Source: Roseiarcus sp963824475 (GTDB taxonomy: Bacteria > Pseudomonadota > Alphaproteobacteria > Rhizobiales > Beijerinckiaceae). Taken from it: a DNA stretch of 64,000 nucleotides. This document shows, piece by piece, positions 43,572 through 52,541 of this stretch. The first letter of the stretch is position 1; every line of letters begins with the position of its first letter. The position numbers were made by a program, and so were the translations under genes. The stretch is taken from contig CAWGPR010000007.1 in the NCBI GenBank assembly GCA_963824475.1, positions 428,702 through 492,701 on the forward strand, written 5' to 3'. The notes below the pieces were generated by a model that was given only the letters and a program-made list of their open reading frames with translations, was not told the DNA's origin and made no database searches.

Positions 43572-46220
43572 TTAGGGCCCGCCGCTGTCCCGCTTCATCA
43601 GCCGTTCGAGGTAGTCGCGCTCGTCGACCGGGCGGGCGGGGTCGGCGAGGCGGCGGCGCAACTCTTCCATGACCCGGCGGGCGCGCTCGGCGGCGCCGAC
43701 GGATTCCTTAAGCGGCCCCTCCTCGCGTCCCTTGTCGCCTTCCGCGCCGCGGCCTAGCGGATCCTCGCCGAGCTGTTCGCCCGGGCGGCCCCTGCGCGCC
43801 ACATAATTGCCCCTGCCGTTGCGCCCTTTGCCCTGGCCGCCTTGGCCGTCCATCTGCTTCTGCAGGCCCTGGGCGCCGTCGCGCAAAGCCTCAAGCGCGC
43901 GACCTTGCGCGTCGACGGCCGCGCCCTTGCCGCTCTGCCCGCTCTTGCCTTGCTTTCCGTCCTTCTCGCCCTTCAGGTCGCCTTCGGCCTCCTTCATGTC
44001 GCCTTGCGCGTCGTCGAAGCCCTTCTCGCCCTTCATGCCCAAGCTCTTGAGCTTGCGCTTCAATTCGGCGAGCCGGTCGCGCAACTCCTGCTGGCGATCC
44101 CCAAGCTGCGGCTGGCCCTGGTCCGCCTGGTCCTGGCCCTGGTTGTCCGCCTGGTCGGAATCGTTGTCGCCCTGATCGGGAGCGTTCGAACCCTCCTGGT
44201 CCTGTTGCCCCTGGAAGTCCTGCTGCCCCGGCATGGTTTGGTTGCGCTGCGCCCGTCTGCGCGCGCGGTCCTTCTGGTCGCTGCGGAACGTGTCGTCGCG
44301 CAGCTTCTGCTGGTCGCGCAGCAGCTTCTCGAGTTCGCCGATCTGCTTGCGCATCTCGCGGTCGGCCGGGCTCTCCTGGCCTTCGCGGGCGCTGCGCATG
44401 TTTTCGAACATCTCCTGCATCTGGTCGAGCATGGCTTGGGCATCTTCGCGCGAGCCGTTGCGGGCGGTGTCCTCCATCTGGTCGAGCAGCTTGTTGAGAT
44501 CCTGCGCCTGAAGGTTCTGGTCCTCGGCGTTGGTGTCGGGCTGCGAGTTGCGGGCCATCTCGCTCATGAAGCGCTTGGCGGCCTCGCGCAATTGCTCCAT
44601 CAGCTTGCGGATTTCCTGGTCGCTCGCGCCGCGCTGAAGCGCTTCGCGCAGGGCCTGCTCGGCGGCGCGCAGGTCGCGCTGGGCCTGCGTGGCGTCGCCG
44701 TCCTCGAGCTGCTGCGCCATCGCCCACAAGAGCGCGGCGACGTCCAAGAGATCGGCGTCGCTGCGGGCGTGCTCGAGGGAGGTCTTGGCCTGCTTGAGCC
44801 CGAGATAGACATTGGCCGGGGTGTCGAACAGCTCCGGCGCGATAGCGAGGCCGGTCAGCGCCGTTTCGACCTGCTTTGGCGCATGGTCCGGGTCGAGAAT
44901 GAGGTTGCGGCGCTGCTCGACGAGCGCGCGGGCCAGCGGATTGTGGAAGATTCGCTGCGGCAGCGTCATTTCGATCGGCGGGCTCTCGCCGGTCTTGCCC
45001 GAAATGCTGACGGCGCTGAGCCGCATCGTCACTTTCGCGCCCGCCCAAGGGTGCTCGGAGAGATCGAGGGTCGTATGCCCGTCGCCGACGCCGTTGGCGG
45101 TCGGCGGCAGCTGCAGGGCCGCCTGGGGCGGCGGGGCCAGCGTGCGCGGGGCGGGACCGGGGCCTTCATGCGGACGCGCGAAGTCCGCCCGGGCGGTGGC
45201 GAGACCGAACCGATCCTGGGTCCGGTAGGCAAGCGTCAGCGAGCCGCTGAGGTTGGCGCGAGGCTCCTCGGTCGAGACGATTGTCGGATTGCCGGCGGCC
45301 GTGACGGCGAGGACGGCGACCGCCGCGGGTTGGCCGCCGCGCAAGATCGTCGCCTTGCCGGGCCCATGGATCGTCCACCGCTTCTCGGTTGGAGCGTTGG
45401 CTGACGTTCCGCCTTTCTGGTCCGACGCGGCGTTCGCGGGCGTTCCGCTTTTCTGTTCCGACGGGGCGATCCCTCCATCGACGCGCGTTCCGACGACGCT
45501 CGGATCGCCGCGCACCACCAGGACCGAATCTTCCGGCACGGTCAGCGTCTGCGGATCGGCGCTCTTGAAGTCGATGACCACCGGCGGCCGGCCGGCGTAG
45601 GGCGGGGGGTCGATCCAGGCGTCGATGCGGCTCTCAGCCACGGCGGCCATAGCCTCGTCGCTGCGCCAGTCGAAAGCGGCGGCGAGGCGGCCGTACATCT
45701 CGGGTCCCGCTGCGACCGCCGCCGCGAAGGCGAGCATCGCCACGCCGAAACGGAGCGCGTACGGGTCCCGGTCGACCATGCGCGGCGAGGGCGGGGCGAC
45801 GCGGATCGCCTCGATTTGGCGCTCGAGGCGCGCCCGATGAGCCGCCCAAAGCGCCTGCGTGCCGGGGTCGCCGTGGTCGTTGGCGAGACTGTCGGCGAGC
45901 GAGGAGGCGGGACGGTGGCTTGCCTTGGCGTCGCGGTCGAGCCGGGCCAGGACGTCGCGCGCCGCCGGGCGACGCAATCGGATGAGCGGCGACAGGGCTA
46001 TTCCAACGGCGAGCGCGAACAGGACGACGCCAGCGATGCGGAAGGTCCGCGGCGAGAACTGCCAGACGCCTGCCCATGAGGCGGCGAGAAACAGGATCAG
46101 GACGGCGAGCGCGAAGACGAGCGGCGGCCAGACGCGCTCGACCATGAGCGCCCGTCGCGCCAGGACTGCGAGCGCCGCCAGCCGCCCGCCGTCGATTGAT
46201 GGTTTGACCGAGTCGTTCAC
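43572..46220 (-). CDS. TIGR02302 family protein (DUF4175), membrane-anchored, low-complexity
   Basis: The protein is 882 residues, the usual length of this alphaproteobacterial family. Two hydrophobic segments lie near the N-terminus ('PLVFALAVLILFLAASWAG', 'FRIAGVVLFALAVGIALSP'), with a third at ~155. A beta-rich middle ('DAWIDPPPYAGRPPVVIDF') leads to a long coiled-coil, Gln/Asp-rich C-terminal half with runs such as 'GQQDFQGQQDQEGSNAPDQG'. Function is unknown; the gene commonly neighbours lysA in this group. Downstream there is only the ligase remnant. Confidence 0.92.
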   Translation of the reverse strand: MNDSVKPSIDGGRLAALAVLARRALMVERVWPPLVFALAVLILFLAASWAGVWQFSPRTFRIAGVVLFALAVGIALSPLIRLRRPAARDVLARLDRDAKASHRPASSLADSLANDHGDPGTQALWAAHRARLERQIEAIRVAPPSPRMVDRDPYALRFGVAMLAFAAAVAAGPEMYGRLAAAFDWRSDEAMAAVAESRIDAWIDPPPYAGRPPVVIDFKSADPQTLTVPEDSVLVVRGDPSVVGTRVDGGIAPSEQKSGTPANAASDQKGGTSANAPTEKRWTIHGPGKATILRGGQPAAVAVLAVTAAGNPTIVSTEEPRANLSGSLTLAYRTQDRFGLATARADFARPHEGPGPAPRTLAPPPQAALQLPPTANGVGDGHTTLDLSEHPWAGAKVTMRLSAVSISGKTGESPPIEMTLPQRIFHNPLARALVEQRRNLILDPDHAPKQVETALTGLAIAPELFDTPANVYLGLKQAKTSLEHARSDADLLDVAALLWAMAQQLEDGDATQAQRDLRAAEQALREALQRGASDQEIRKLMEQLREAAKRFMSEMARNSQPDTNAEDQNLQAQDLNKLLDQMEDTARNGSREDAQAMLDQMQEMFENMRSAREGQESPADREMRKQIGELEKLLRDQQKLRDDTFRSDQKDRARRRAQRNQTMPGQQDFQGQQDQEGSNAPDQGDNDSDQADNQGQDQADQGQPQLGDRQQELRDRLAELKRKLKSLGMKGEKGFDDAQGDMKEAEGDLKGEKDGKQGKSGQSGKGAAVDAQGRALEALRDGAQGLQKQMDGQGGQGKGRNGRGNYVARRGRPGEQLGEDPLGRGAEGDKGREEGPLKESVGAAERARRVMEELRRRLADPARPVDERDYLERLMKRDSGGP

Positions 46221-46336
46221 CGCGACGCCATGATCCCTTTGGGTGGGTTAGATTGTGCGCAATTTATGAAGCGCAAGTTTCAGGCCAACACGCCGCAAAC
46301 GGAACGCCCGGCTCTGATTCCCGTTCCAGCTAACCC

Positions 46337-47608
46337 TCACTTTAACCAAGGCGGAAGTGTGTCGAGGCCGATCAATTCGTCGTAAGTTTGCCTCGGCCGC
46401 ACGACGGAATATTCCGTCCCTTTCACCAGCACTTCGGGAATGAGAAGGCGGGAATTGTAGGTTCCGGCCTGGACGGCGCCATAGGCGCCGGCGGTCATCA
46501 CCGCGATGAGGTCGCCCGCGGCGAGTTCTGGCAGGTCGCGGCCGAGCGCCAGGTAATCGCCGCTTTCGCAGACCGGGCCGACGACGTCGCTGCGCATGAG
46601 ATGCGCGGCGCGCGGCTCGGGCGCTTTCACCGGCAGGATGTCGTGGTGGGCGTCATAGAGCGTCGGCCGGACGAGATCGTTCATGGCCGCATCGACGATG
46701 ACAAAGCGCTTGTTCTCGCCCTTCTTGAGGTAGATGACCGAGGCGACCAGCGCGCCGGCGTTGCCGACAATGGCCCGGCCAGGCTCCAGAATCACCTTGC
46801 AGCCGAGCGGAGCCGTCCGCTTGGCGACAACCTCAGCGTATTGCTCCGGCGAGGGCGGCGGATGGTTGTCGTTTTGATAAGCGATGCCGAGGCCGCCGCC
46901 GAGATCGATATGCTCGATAGTGTGCCCGTCGGCCCGGAGCGCCTGCACGAACTCGGCCAGCAACGCAAAAGCGTCATCGAAGGGCTCGAGATCGGTGATC
47001 TGCGAGCCGATATGCATGTCGACCCCGTGGACGCTGAGGCCCGGCAGGGCGCGGGCGTAGGCGTAGACGGCGCGGGCGCGCGAGATCGGCACGCCGAACT
47101 TGTTCTCCGACTTGCCAGTCGCAATCTTGGCGTGGGTGCGGGCGTCGACGTCGGGATTGACGCGGATGGCGATCGGGGCGACGGCGCCCAGCCCCGACGC
47201 CGCGCGCGACAGCGCCTCGAGCTCCGGCTCCGATTCGACATTGAAGCAGAAGATTTTCTCCTTAAGCCCGAGGTTCATCTCGGCCAGGGTCTTGCCGACG
47301 CCGGAGAAGATGATGCGATTCCCCGGTACGCCCGCGGCCAAAGCCCGCCTCAGTTCTCCTTCGCTGACGACGTCCATGCCCGCGCCGGCTCTCGCCAGCG
47401 TCGTCAACACCGCCTGGTTGGAATTCGCCTTCATCGCGTAGGAAACAGCCATGTTCTGGCCAGCGAAAGCGCCTTGGAACGCCGCGAAATTCCGTTCGAT
47501 CGCGGCGCTCGAATAGCAATAGAAGGGGGTTCCGACGGCTTCGGCGATCGTCGCCAAAGCGACGTCCTCGGCGTGAAGCAGGCCGTTGCGGTAGGAGAAG
47601 GGGCGCAT
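46337..47608 (-). CDS. lysA: Diaminopimelate decarboxylase
   Basis: The protein is 423 residues. The PLP lysine lies in 'MAVSYAMKANSNQAVLTTLA' (about 53-72). Other landmarks: 'GAGMDVVSEGELRRALAAG', 'KFGVPISRA', 'GVDMHIGSQITDL' (conserved His/Gly), 'IDLGGGLGIAYQND' (PLP phosphate), 'LEPGRAIVGNAGAL', 'VVGPVCESGDYLALGRDLP' (substrate Cys) and 'AGAYGAVQAGTYNSR'. It catalyses the last step of lysine biosynthesis, meso-DAP to lysine. It is separated from the lipoprotein gene by 15 bp, so likely co-transcribed with it; TIGR02302 follows. Confidence 0.96.
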   Translation of the reverse strand: MRPFSYRNGLLHAEDVALATIAEAVGTPFYCYSSAAIERNFAAFQGAFAGQNMAVSYAMKANSNQAVLTTLARAGAGMDVVSEGELRRALAAGVPGNRIIFSGVGKTLAEMNLGLKEKIFCFNVESEPELEALSRAASGLGAVAPIAIRVNPDVDARTHAKIATGKSENKFGVPISRARAVYAYARALPGLSVHGVDMHIGSQITDLEPFDDAFALLAEFVQALRADGHTIEHIDLGGGLGIAYQNDNHPPPSPEQYAEVVAKRTAPLGCKVILEPGRAIVGNAGALVASVIYLKKGENKRFVIVDAAMNDLVRPTLYDAHHDILPVKAPEPRAAHLMRSDVVGPVCESGDYLALGRDLPELAAGDLIAVMTAGAYGAVQAGTYNSRLLIPEVLVKGTEYSVVRPRQTYDELIGLDTLPPWLK

Positions 47609-47623
47609 TCGCGGGAAGTAGGC

Positions 47624-47866
47624 TTATTTCAGCAGGAAATCGAGGAAGAACGGCTGCTTCGGCGGCACGATCGGCGGAATCGACGGCTTGGACAAGACGT
47701 TCATATTGTTCGGGTTCGTGTTGGCGGGTTTGGGCGGCGCGTTCGGGTCGGGCGGAGGCTCCAACGGGCCATATTTGCCGCAAGCCGCCAGCAGAAGCGC
47801 GAGCCCGGCGGCGAGCGCTGGCGCGCGGATGCGTGCGGCGAAAGGGTGCGAGAATTGAGCAGCCAC
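47624..47866 (-). CDS. LptM-like small lipoprotein
   Basis: The protein is 80 residues from a GTG at 47866 with GGAG 9 bases upstream; longer ATG-started versions lack a signal at the N-terminus. A lipobox 'ALLLAACGKYGPLEPPPD' (Cys at about residue 29) and the short 'CG-KYGPL' mature start are the hallmark of the LptM/YifL lipoproteins that assist LptD oxidation in the outer membrane. The C-terminal 'PPKQPFFLDFLL' matches the alphaproteobacterial form, which normally lies next to lysA as here. argH, its usual other neighbour, is absent. Confidence 0.8.
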   Translation of the reverse strand: MAAQFSHPFAARIRAPALAAGLALLLAACGKYGPLEPPPDPNAPPKPANTNPNNMNVLSKPSIPPIVPPKQPFFLDFLLK

Positions 47867-48259
47867 GAACAACTCCGGACGGTCGGCCCGCACTATACAG
47901 AAACGGCGCGCGGAGGCGAGGCGGCGGTGCACCGTCGCGGGAAGCGGAGCTGGAAGCATGGCCACGCCCGATTTCCGTCCACCGCGACCGGTCCGGCGCT
48001 ATACGGTAATTCTCGATGGCGCGGACGCGGTCGCAACCAGTCGTTTTTTGCGACCATGTGTAGAAGCTCGCGTTCCCGTTTTACGGAGGTTTACGCTTCT
48101 GCATCACGATCAGATGCTCATTGGGCGATACGCTTCTCGTCGCAGACAGCGTCACGAACATGAACCTCGCCATAATGCTGGTGCGGGCGGCGATGTCGGA
48201 TCACTCCCGATCAGTCCCCAGCTTTCCACGCAGAAGAACGGTCGGGGCGCGTCGGGTAA
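47867..48259. other. Intergenic region, 393 bp, nothing certain
   Basis: An ORF on the plus strand (47958-48263) lacks any family signature and I do not support it. The GC content falls across this interval toward the nuclease-like gene at 48260, marking a probable island boundary. No terminator or repeat recognised. Confidence 0.4.
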
Positions 48260-49777
48260 ATGACGATTGAAGACCATTACTGGAAAATCAGGGCGACAAT
48301 CCGCCAGTTGGGCCGCCGCGAAAGCCTCTATGTCATCTGGGCGTATTGCCAGTATCTCCAGGTCAACAACTTCAGAATTCCTGCCGATATCCAGGTGGCA
48401 ACCGCCCTTTTGAATGCTAGCCCGCCGCAAGGCATTCTCGCCGAATGGACGCTGGAGCAAATGGCGCGCGAGGTCATTCGGCATGCCGACGAAGAGTTGC
48501 GACGAGGCCGTAGCCTACGCCAGTGGGATACGCTCGCGGTGATCGCCAATGCTTTGCGCGACTTGGAAGGAGAGATTTACGCCAACCTTATCGGTGGAGA
48601 GCGGATCCATCTCGAACTTATGCGTATCACGCACCGCCAATTTGTTTGGCGACAAAACCGTCTCAACTGGAAGCCCATCATTCGGTATTACAAACTATTC
48701 AACACCAAGGAGATCGTCCGTTACGCAGAGCGAGCAACGGGCTTGAGCGTTGATCAGATATATCTCATCGGCATGTCCTATCTCGGAATTTTCTTTGGAA
48801 GTCCCCGGGCACCACGGCAACTCAATGTCGACATCCCCGGTCTCACGCGGGAAGATTTCGATCGCTTTCTGGCTTTCACCTCATTGAGATGGAATGCACT
48901 GGCTACCCGGCTGCGCGGTGAACATGTGTTAGATGAGGGCTTCGCCTATCGCTATTCTTCGCTGCGCGAATTTCCGCTGGTGCAGATATCGCATCATGGG
49001 CATGACGAAATCGCATGTCCCATTCCGACGCTGCTCTTTTGGCGGATCACCACCGGGCTCTATTACAGCCTAAAGGACGCGCCCGGCTTCGCAACAGCGT
49101 TTGGCGCTTCGTTTCAACGATATGTCGGTGAAGTTCTGCGACACCGCATTACCAACCCGACGATGACGGTGCTTGAAGAAAAAGAATACCACTGCGGTCG
49201 TCACCGCAAGGACAGCGTCGATTGGATCGTTCAACAGGACGATTAATCTGCGCTCTTTGTTGAATGCAAAACTAAACGCCTGACTTGGGCGTCCAAGGCG
49301 GGCCTAACCGACCTTTCGGCTCTTGAGCAGGACATCCGCAAACTCGCAAGCGCAGTCGTACAGGTCTACAAGACGATTAGCGATTACCGCGGAGGCCTTT
49401 ATCCCCATCTAACCTATGTAGAGGCGCGACGCATCTATCCCGCGATTGTCACCTTGGAAGACTGGTATCTGTTCGGCTTTGAAATGCCCGCGCGTCTGGA
49501 CTCGGTTGTGCGGACGATCATGGAGACGGTGGGTTTACCAGCGGTGTGGCTAGATGAGATGCCTTACTCAATCTTGTCCGTGGACGAGTTCGAGACAGCC
49601 TCTGGCGTTATTAATGCTGCCGGAATTAAGCCAGTGATCCAAGGAAAGGCTCAAGATCCTGAGTTCCGCCGTTGGGGTTTTGAAGCATATTGCAATCACC
49701 AATATCGGAACGAGGTTCGAAACCTTCCGAACATATTTCGAGATGAATACAACGCGATGTTTGCGAATCTTGCCTAA
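48260..49777 (+). pseudogene. PD-(D/E)XK nuclease-like protein interrupted by one in-frame TAA
   Basis: One frame runs from ATG 48260 to TAA 49775-49777, with a single internal TAA at 49244-49246 (codon 329). The first 328 codons form a mainly helical region ('MTIEDHYWKIRATIRQLGR', 'EIYANLIGGERIHLELMR', 'LYYSLKDAPGFATAFGASF'). Just before the stop comes 'CGRHRKDSVDWIV' (Asp321) and just after it 'ALFVECKTKRLTW' (Glu335-x-Lys337), a PD-(D/E)XK core. The C-terminal part reads on as a plausible protein ('YVEARRIYPAIVTLEDWYLF'). Such nucleases are frequent in restriction and defence islands. Read-through or repair of one codon would restore a 505-residue protein. The composition is less GC-rich than the neighbours. 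Confidence 0.7.
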
Positions 49778-50024
49778 CACCTTCGCTCACGGGTTGAATG
49801 CTTCGCCACCCTGCGCACCTATGTCTGCCAAGGCAATATATATCTGGGACTTCTTCGACGGCAGGTCTGGCTCCGCATCTCGGTCGCCAAAAGCCGCCAT
49901 TGCCCTCCTGAGCCAAAGGCCGTCGTACCCATTCGCCCTGCCTAACTACAATCTATATTCGTGTATATTTGCCATTGCGTCCTGCCCACTGAGGCTGAAA
50001 TCCCGCCCGATCCTGTCGCCGCCT

Positions 50025-50444
50025 CTAGGCCGGCATGCGGTCGAACACCGTGAAGCCCGGCGGAATGAGCGCCCAGGCCGGACGGCCGGCGGCGAAGATC
50101 GCGATCGTCGGGTGGAAGGAAAACGGATCGTCCAGCGAGCCCGCGTAGAGCGTGTACCAATCGGATTTGCCGATCTCGCCGCCGAACACCAGGCTCATGC
50201 AAATGGCGCAGCGGTTTCGCACCGCGTCGCCGCCGTTCGCGGCTTTGGACCGGAACTGGCGCGCTTCGCCGGTGAAACGCACGGAATCCGCCTTAAAACC
50301 CATGAACGGGATGAAGCCCGAACCCGACGCGCGGCGGCAATCGACGCAATAGCAATGGCCCGAGCCCATCGGCTCGCCGAAAGCCTCGTAGCGCAGCGCC
50401 CCGCACAGGCAGCCGCCGGTGTAATGCTTCGCCTCATTGTTCAT
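50025..50444 (-). CDS. GFA family protein (glutathione-dependent formaldehyde-activating-like)
   Basis: The protein is 139 residues from the ATG at 50444. It carries the zinc-binding pattern of the family: 'GGCLCGALRYEA' (CxC), 'GHCYCVDCRRASGSGF' (CxCxxC), 'FRSKAANGGDAVRNRC' and 'CAICMSLVF' (CxxC). The fold is the Mss4-like beta-tent. Despite the name, most members have no proven formaldehyde activity. It stands alone, facing the repeat-rich interval 50445-51123. The gap 49778-50024 holds nothing I recognise. Confidence 0.9.
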   Translation of the reverse strand: MNNEAKHYTGGCLCGALRYEAFGEPMGSGHCYCVDCRRASGSGFIPFMGFKADSVRFTGEARQFRSKAANGGDAVRNRCAICMSLVFGGEIGKSDWYTLYAGSLDDPFSFHPTIAIFAAGRPAWALIPPGFTVFDRMPA

Positions 50445-50584
50445 GACGGACGCTCGCGGATTTGAAAGCCTCAGCGGTCTCAAATGCAATCGTCCGGGCT
50501 TGGACGCAATCGGGGATCGCGAAATCGGCTCTTATGGCGTTCCTGTAGCTCAGCCTCGTTGCGGCCGCGCCGTCGATCCTCAGT

Positions 50585-50645
50585 CGTCATGGCCGCCCCC
50601 GGACTGTGATCCGGGGGTGACCCGGCCATCCACGCGCCGCGGCCG
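50585..50645. repeat. Dispersed palindromic repeat, left unit
   Basis: CCCCCGGACTGTGATCCGGGGG forms a hairpin (described as CCCCCGGA / TCCGGGGG arms), followed by GACCCGGCCATCCACGCG. The outer CGGCCATCCACGC is inverted in the unit at 50735. This is the common 'CATGGCCGG...CCATCCACG' class of intergenic element in Hyphomicrobiales. Confidence 0.65.
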
Positions 50646-50734
50646 CTAAAGAGGAATGCCGTCGCGGACGGCTAGCCTAACCATCTGAGATCATGTGATT
50701 TTCAGCAATGCGACGGGGCGGCTCTGCTTGCCGA

Positions 50735-50765
50735 TGCGTGGATGGCCGGGTCAAGCCCGGCCAAG
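50735..50765. repeat. Dispersed palindromic repeat, right unit
   Basis: GCGTGGATGGCCGGG then TCAAGCCCGGCC, a self-complementary GGCCGGG/CCCGGCC hairpin, inverted relative to the unit at 50585, so the pair forms a BIME-like cluster. The interval 50445-51123 has no supported protein-coding gene. Confidence 0.65.
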
Positions 50766-50828
50766 ACGCCTGGAGCTAACCGCAGACAAACAAACCAACC
50801 GATAACGCCATAAGAGCTACGAAATGTC

Positions 50829-51065
50829 TTGCCAAAAACAGAAATATGGGTTATGGTTTTTCTGTTGGCCTGATCGGAGGCCGATCGGTTCGAGACGGCG
50901 TGCGACAGGACGGAGAGAGCGACGATGGACAGCGAAGAGAGGAGGAATGCGATTGAGACGTTTTGCATAGAGCCTGAGACGCAAGCCCCGGATTGCTTAT
51001 TTGAATCAGCCGTAACCCATTGAAAAGTCCCGATTCGAAAAAATAAACGCTAGCAAATGCAAGCC
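50829..51065 (+). other. Promoter-led conserved cassette, copy 2
   Basis: Promoter TTGCCA-17-TATGGT (50829-50857). An 8-bp inverted repeat AACAGAAA (50837-50844) / TTTCTGTT (50859-50866) overlaps the -10 element. Block A TTGAGACGTTTTGCA at 50953 and block B from GCCGTAACCCATTGAAAAG at 51009 to 51065 match the copy at 20322 with equal order and spacing. A 32-codon ORF (50925-51023) spans block A and has an AGAGAG-type leader, but it is not conserved in the other copy. Confidence 0.5.
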
Positions 51066-51123
51066 AATTTACGAGCGCTTATGCGCGTTTACATGGCGGC
51101 TATTCTCTTTTGTTTGCGCGAGA

Positions 51124-51951
51124 TCAAGCGGCGGCCGAGCGGCTTTCTCGCTCGCGCACGAACGCCAGGACGTCGGCGTTGAGCTGATCCATGTGGGTGA
51201 ACATGAGGCCGTGCGGCGCGCCTGGATAGACGAGGAGCCGGCAATTGGGAATGAGGTCGGCCGAGGGCTTGCCGGTCAGTTCGATGGGCGTCGAGCGGTC
51301 GCGGTCGCCATGGATGACGAGGGTCGGAACATCGATCTTCCGCATCTCGGCGCGGAAGTCCGCTTCGACCATGGCGCGGGCGCAGGCGAGGGTGATCGGC
51401 AGCGAGGTCTGCAGCAGATTGGCGCCCCAGCGCATCATCGCCGGCGACGTCTCCGGAATGAAGAACGGCGCCACGTTGTCGGCGACCCATTTCGGATAGT
51501 CATGGCCCCACTGCGCCCACAGCGCCTCGAAGCTTTCCCTTGGCGCGCCGTTCGGGTTGTCGTCGGTTTTGAGCAGCATCGGCGTCGTCGGCGCGATGAG
51601 CACGAGGCGCGCGACGCGTTTCCGCCCGTGCCGGGTGAGATAGCGCACCGCCTCGCCGCCCGCCATCGAATGGGCGATGAGGGTGAGGTCCGACAGATCG
51701 AGGTTATCGACGAGCGCGGCGACGTCGTCGGCGAACGTGTCGAAGTCGTAGCCCTGGGCGGGTTGATCGGAGCGGCCGTGGCCGCGGCGGTCGAAGCCGA
51801 TGCAGCGGAATCCTTGATCCGCGAACGCGGCCATCTGGTAGTCCCACATGCCGTGGCCGCAGCCGAGGCTATTGAGGAACAGGATCGGCGCGCCCGCTCC
51901 CCACTCGCGCCAATAGAGCTCGGCGCCGTCTTTGGCCGCGATGAAAGGCAT
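51124..51951 (-). CDS. Alpha/beta hydrolase (non-heme chloroperoxidase / esterase-like)
   Basis: The protein is 275 residues. Oxyanion region 'APILFLNSLGCGHGMWDYQ', 'CIGFDRRGHGRSDQPAQGYDFDTFADD' split across 50-76, nucleophile elbow 'LIAHSMAGGEAVRYL' (Ser in HSMAG), acid in 'TLVIHGDRDRSTPIELTG' and catalytic His in 'VYPGAPHGLMFTHMDQ'. This is the chloroperoxidase/3-oxoadipate-lactonase-like subgroup, with a preference for esters or lactones likely. It may share a transcript with the NTF2-like gene 46 bp upstream; the divergent regulator at 52542 could control both. Confidence 0.92.
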   Translation of the reverse strand: MPFIAAKDGAELYWREWGAGAPILFLNSLGCGHGMWDYQMAAFADQGFRCIGFDRRGHGRSDQPAQGYDFDTFADDVAALVDNLDLSDLTLIAHSMAGGEAVRYLTRHGRKRVARLVLIAPTTPMLLKTDDNPNGAPRESFEALWAQWGHDYPKWVADNVAPFFIPETSPAMMRWGANLLQTSLPITLACARAMVEADFRAEMRKIDVPTLVIHGDRDRSTPIELTGKPSADLIPNCRLLVYPGAPHGLMFTHMDQLNADVLAFVRERESRSAAA

Positions 51952-51997
51952 GGGCTTTATCCTTGATGGATGGCTGGTTCAATGGAGCGCTGCGGCG

Positions 51998-52360
51998 CTA
52001 CGCAGGGGCGAACGGATGGTCGACCAGAATGCGCCCGTCGTCATCGACGATGAGAAACTCGAGCCCGCTCGCGAGCACGGTCTCGCTGTCGGTGAGCAGC
52101 ATCTCCCAGCGGAACGTCACAACGTCGCCGCGGAGGCGGGCGGTCGGGGCGGCGCGATAGCGAACACCCTCGCGTCCGGCGTTCTTTTCGGGCGCTGTAA
52201 GGATGAGCTTGCTGAGGGCGCCATAGCCCCGCGCTTCGCTCCGTCCGTGGCGCTGCGCGTCCGGCGCCCAGAGCGCGGCGATGGCGTAAGAGCGTTTGGT
52301 CGCGTCGGGTTCGTTCCAGGCCGCGACATAGCGATCGGCGAGCGCCTGAGCGTCGAGCAT
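51998..52360 (-). CDS. NTF2-like / SnoaL-type small protein
   Basis: The protein is 120 residues. It starts 'MLDAQALADRYVAAWNEPDA' and has 'LWAPDAQRHG', 'GVRYRAAPTARLRGDVVTFRWEMLL' (split) and 'ASGLEFLIVDDDGRILVDHPF', the typical NTF2-like cone-shaped fold with a small-molecule pocket. No catalytic residues can be assigned. It is upstream of the alpha/beta hydrolase on the same strand and divergent from the MmyB-type regulator 181 bp away, a common arrangement in which the regulator controls the pair. Confidence 0.85.
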   Translation of the reverse strand: MLDAQALADRYVAAWNEPDATKRSYAIAALWAPDAQRHGRSEARGYGALSKLILTAPEKNAGREGVRYRAAPTARLRGDVVTFRWEMLLTDSETVLASGLEFLIVDDDGRILVDHPFAPA

Positions 52361-52541
52361 GATATCTGTCCAAATCCGGCTTCGAAGATCGAGGGCCTGC
52401 GAGCCCTCTGGTTAGGCGGAGGATCGCGCTGGTTAAGACCGGAATCCATGACCCGGCAGGTCAAAAAGCGGTCGCGCCGATCCTCGCCGCTTGACCTTGG
52501 AGGTCATGGCCTTATGCGGCGCCGCGGGCTAAGCTTGGCCA

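Noticed and set aside
43842..45404. 520-aa plus-strand ORF opposite the TIGR02302 gene
   Set aside because: Antisense shadow of a low-complexity coding region; Leu/Ala-rich without domain features.
46388..48163. 591-aa plus-strand ORF opposite lysA
   Set aside because: It is the antisense shadow of lysA and the lipoprotein gene; GC-rich DNA commonly leaves the opposite frame open.
47958..48263. 101-aa plus-strand ORF before the nuclease-like gene
   Set aside because: No recognisable motif or ribosome binding site; it overlaps the start of the better-supported gene at 48260.
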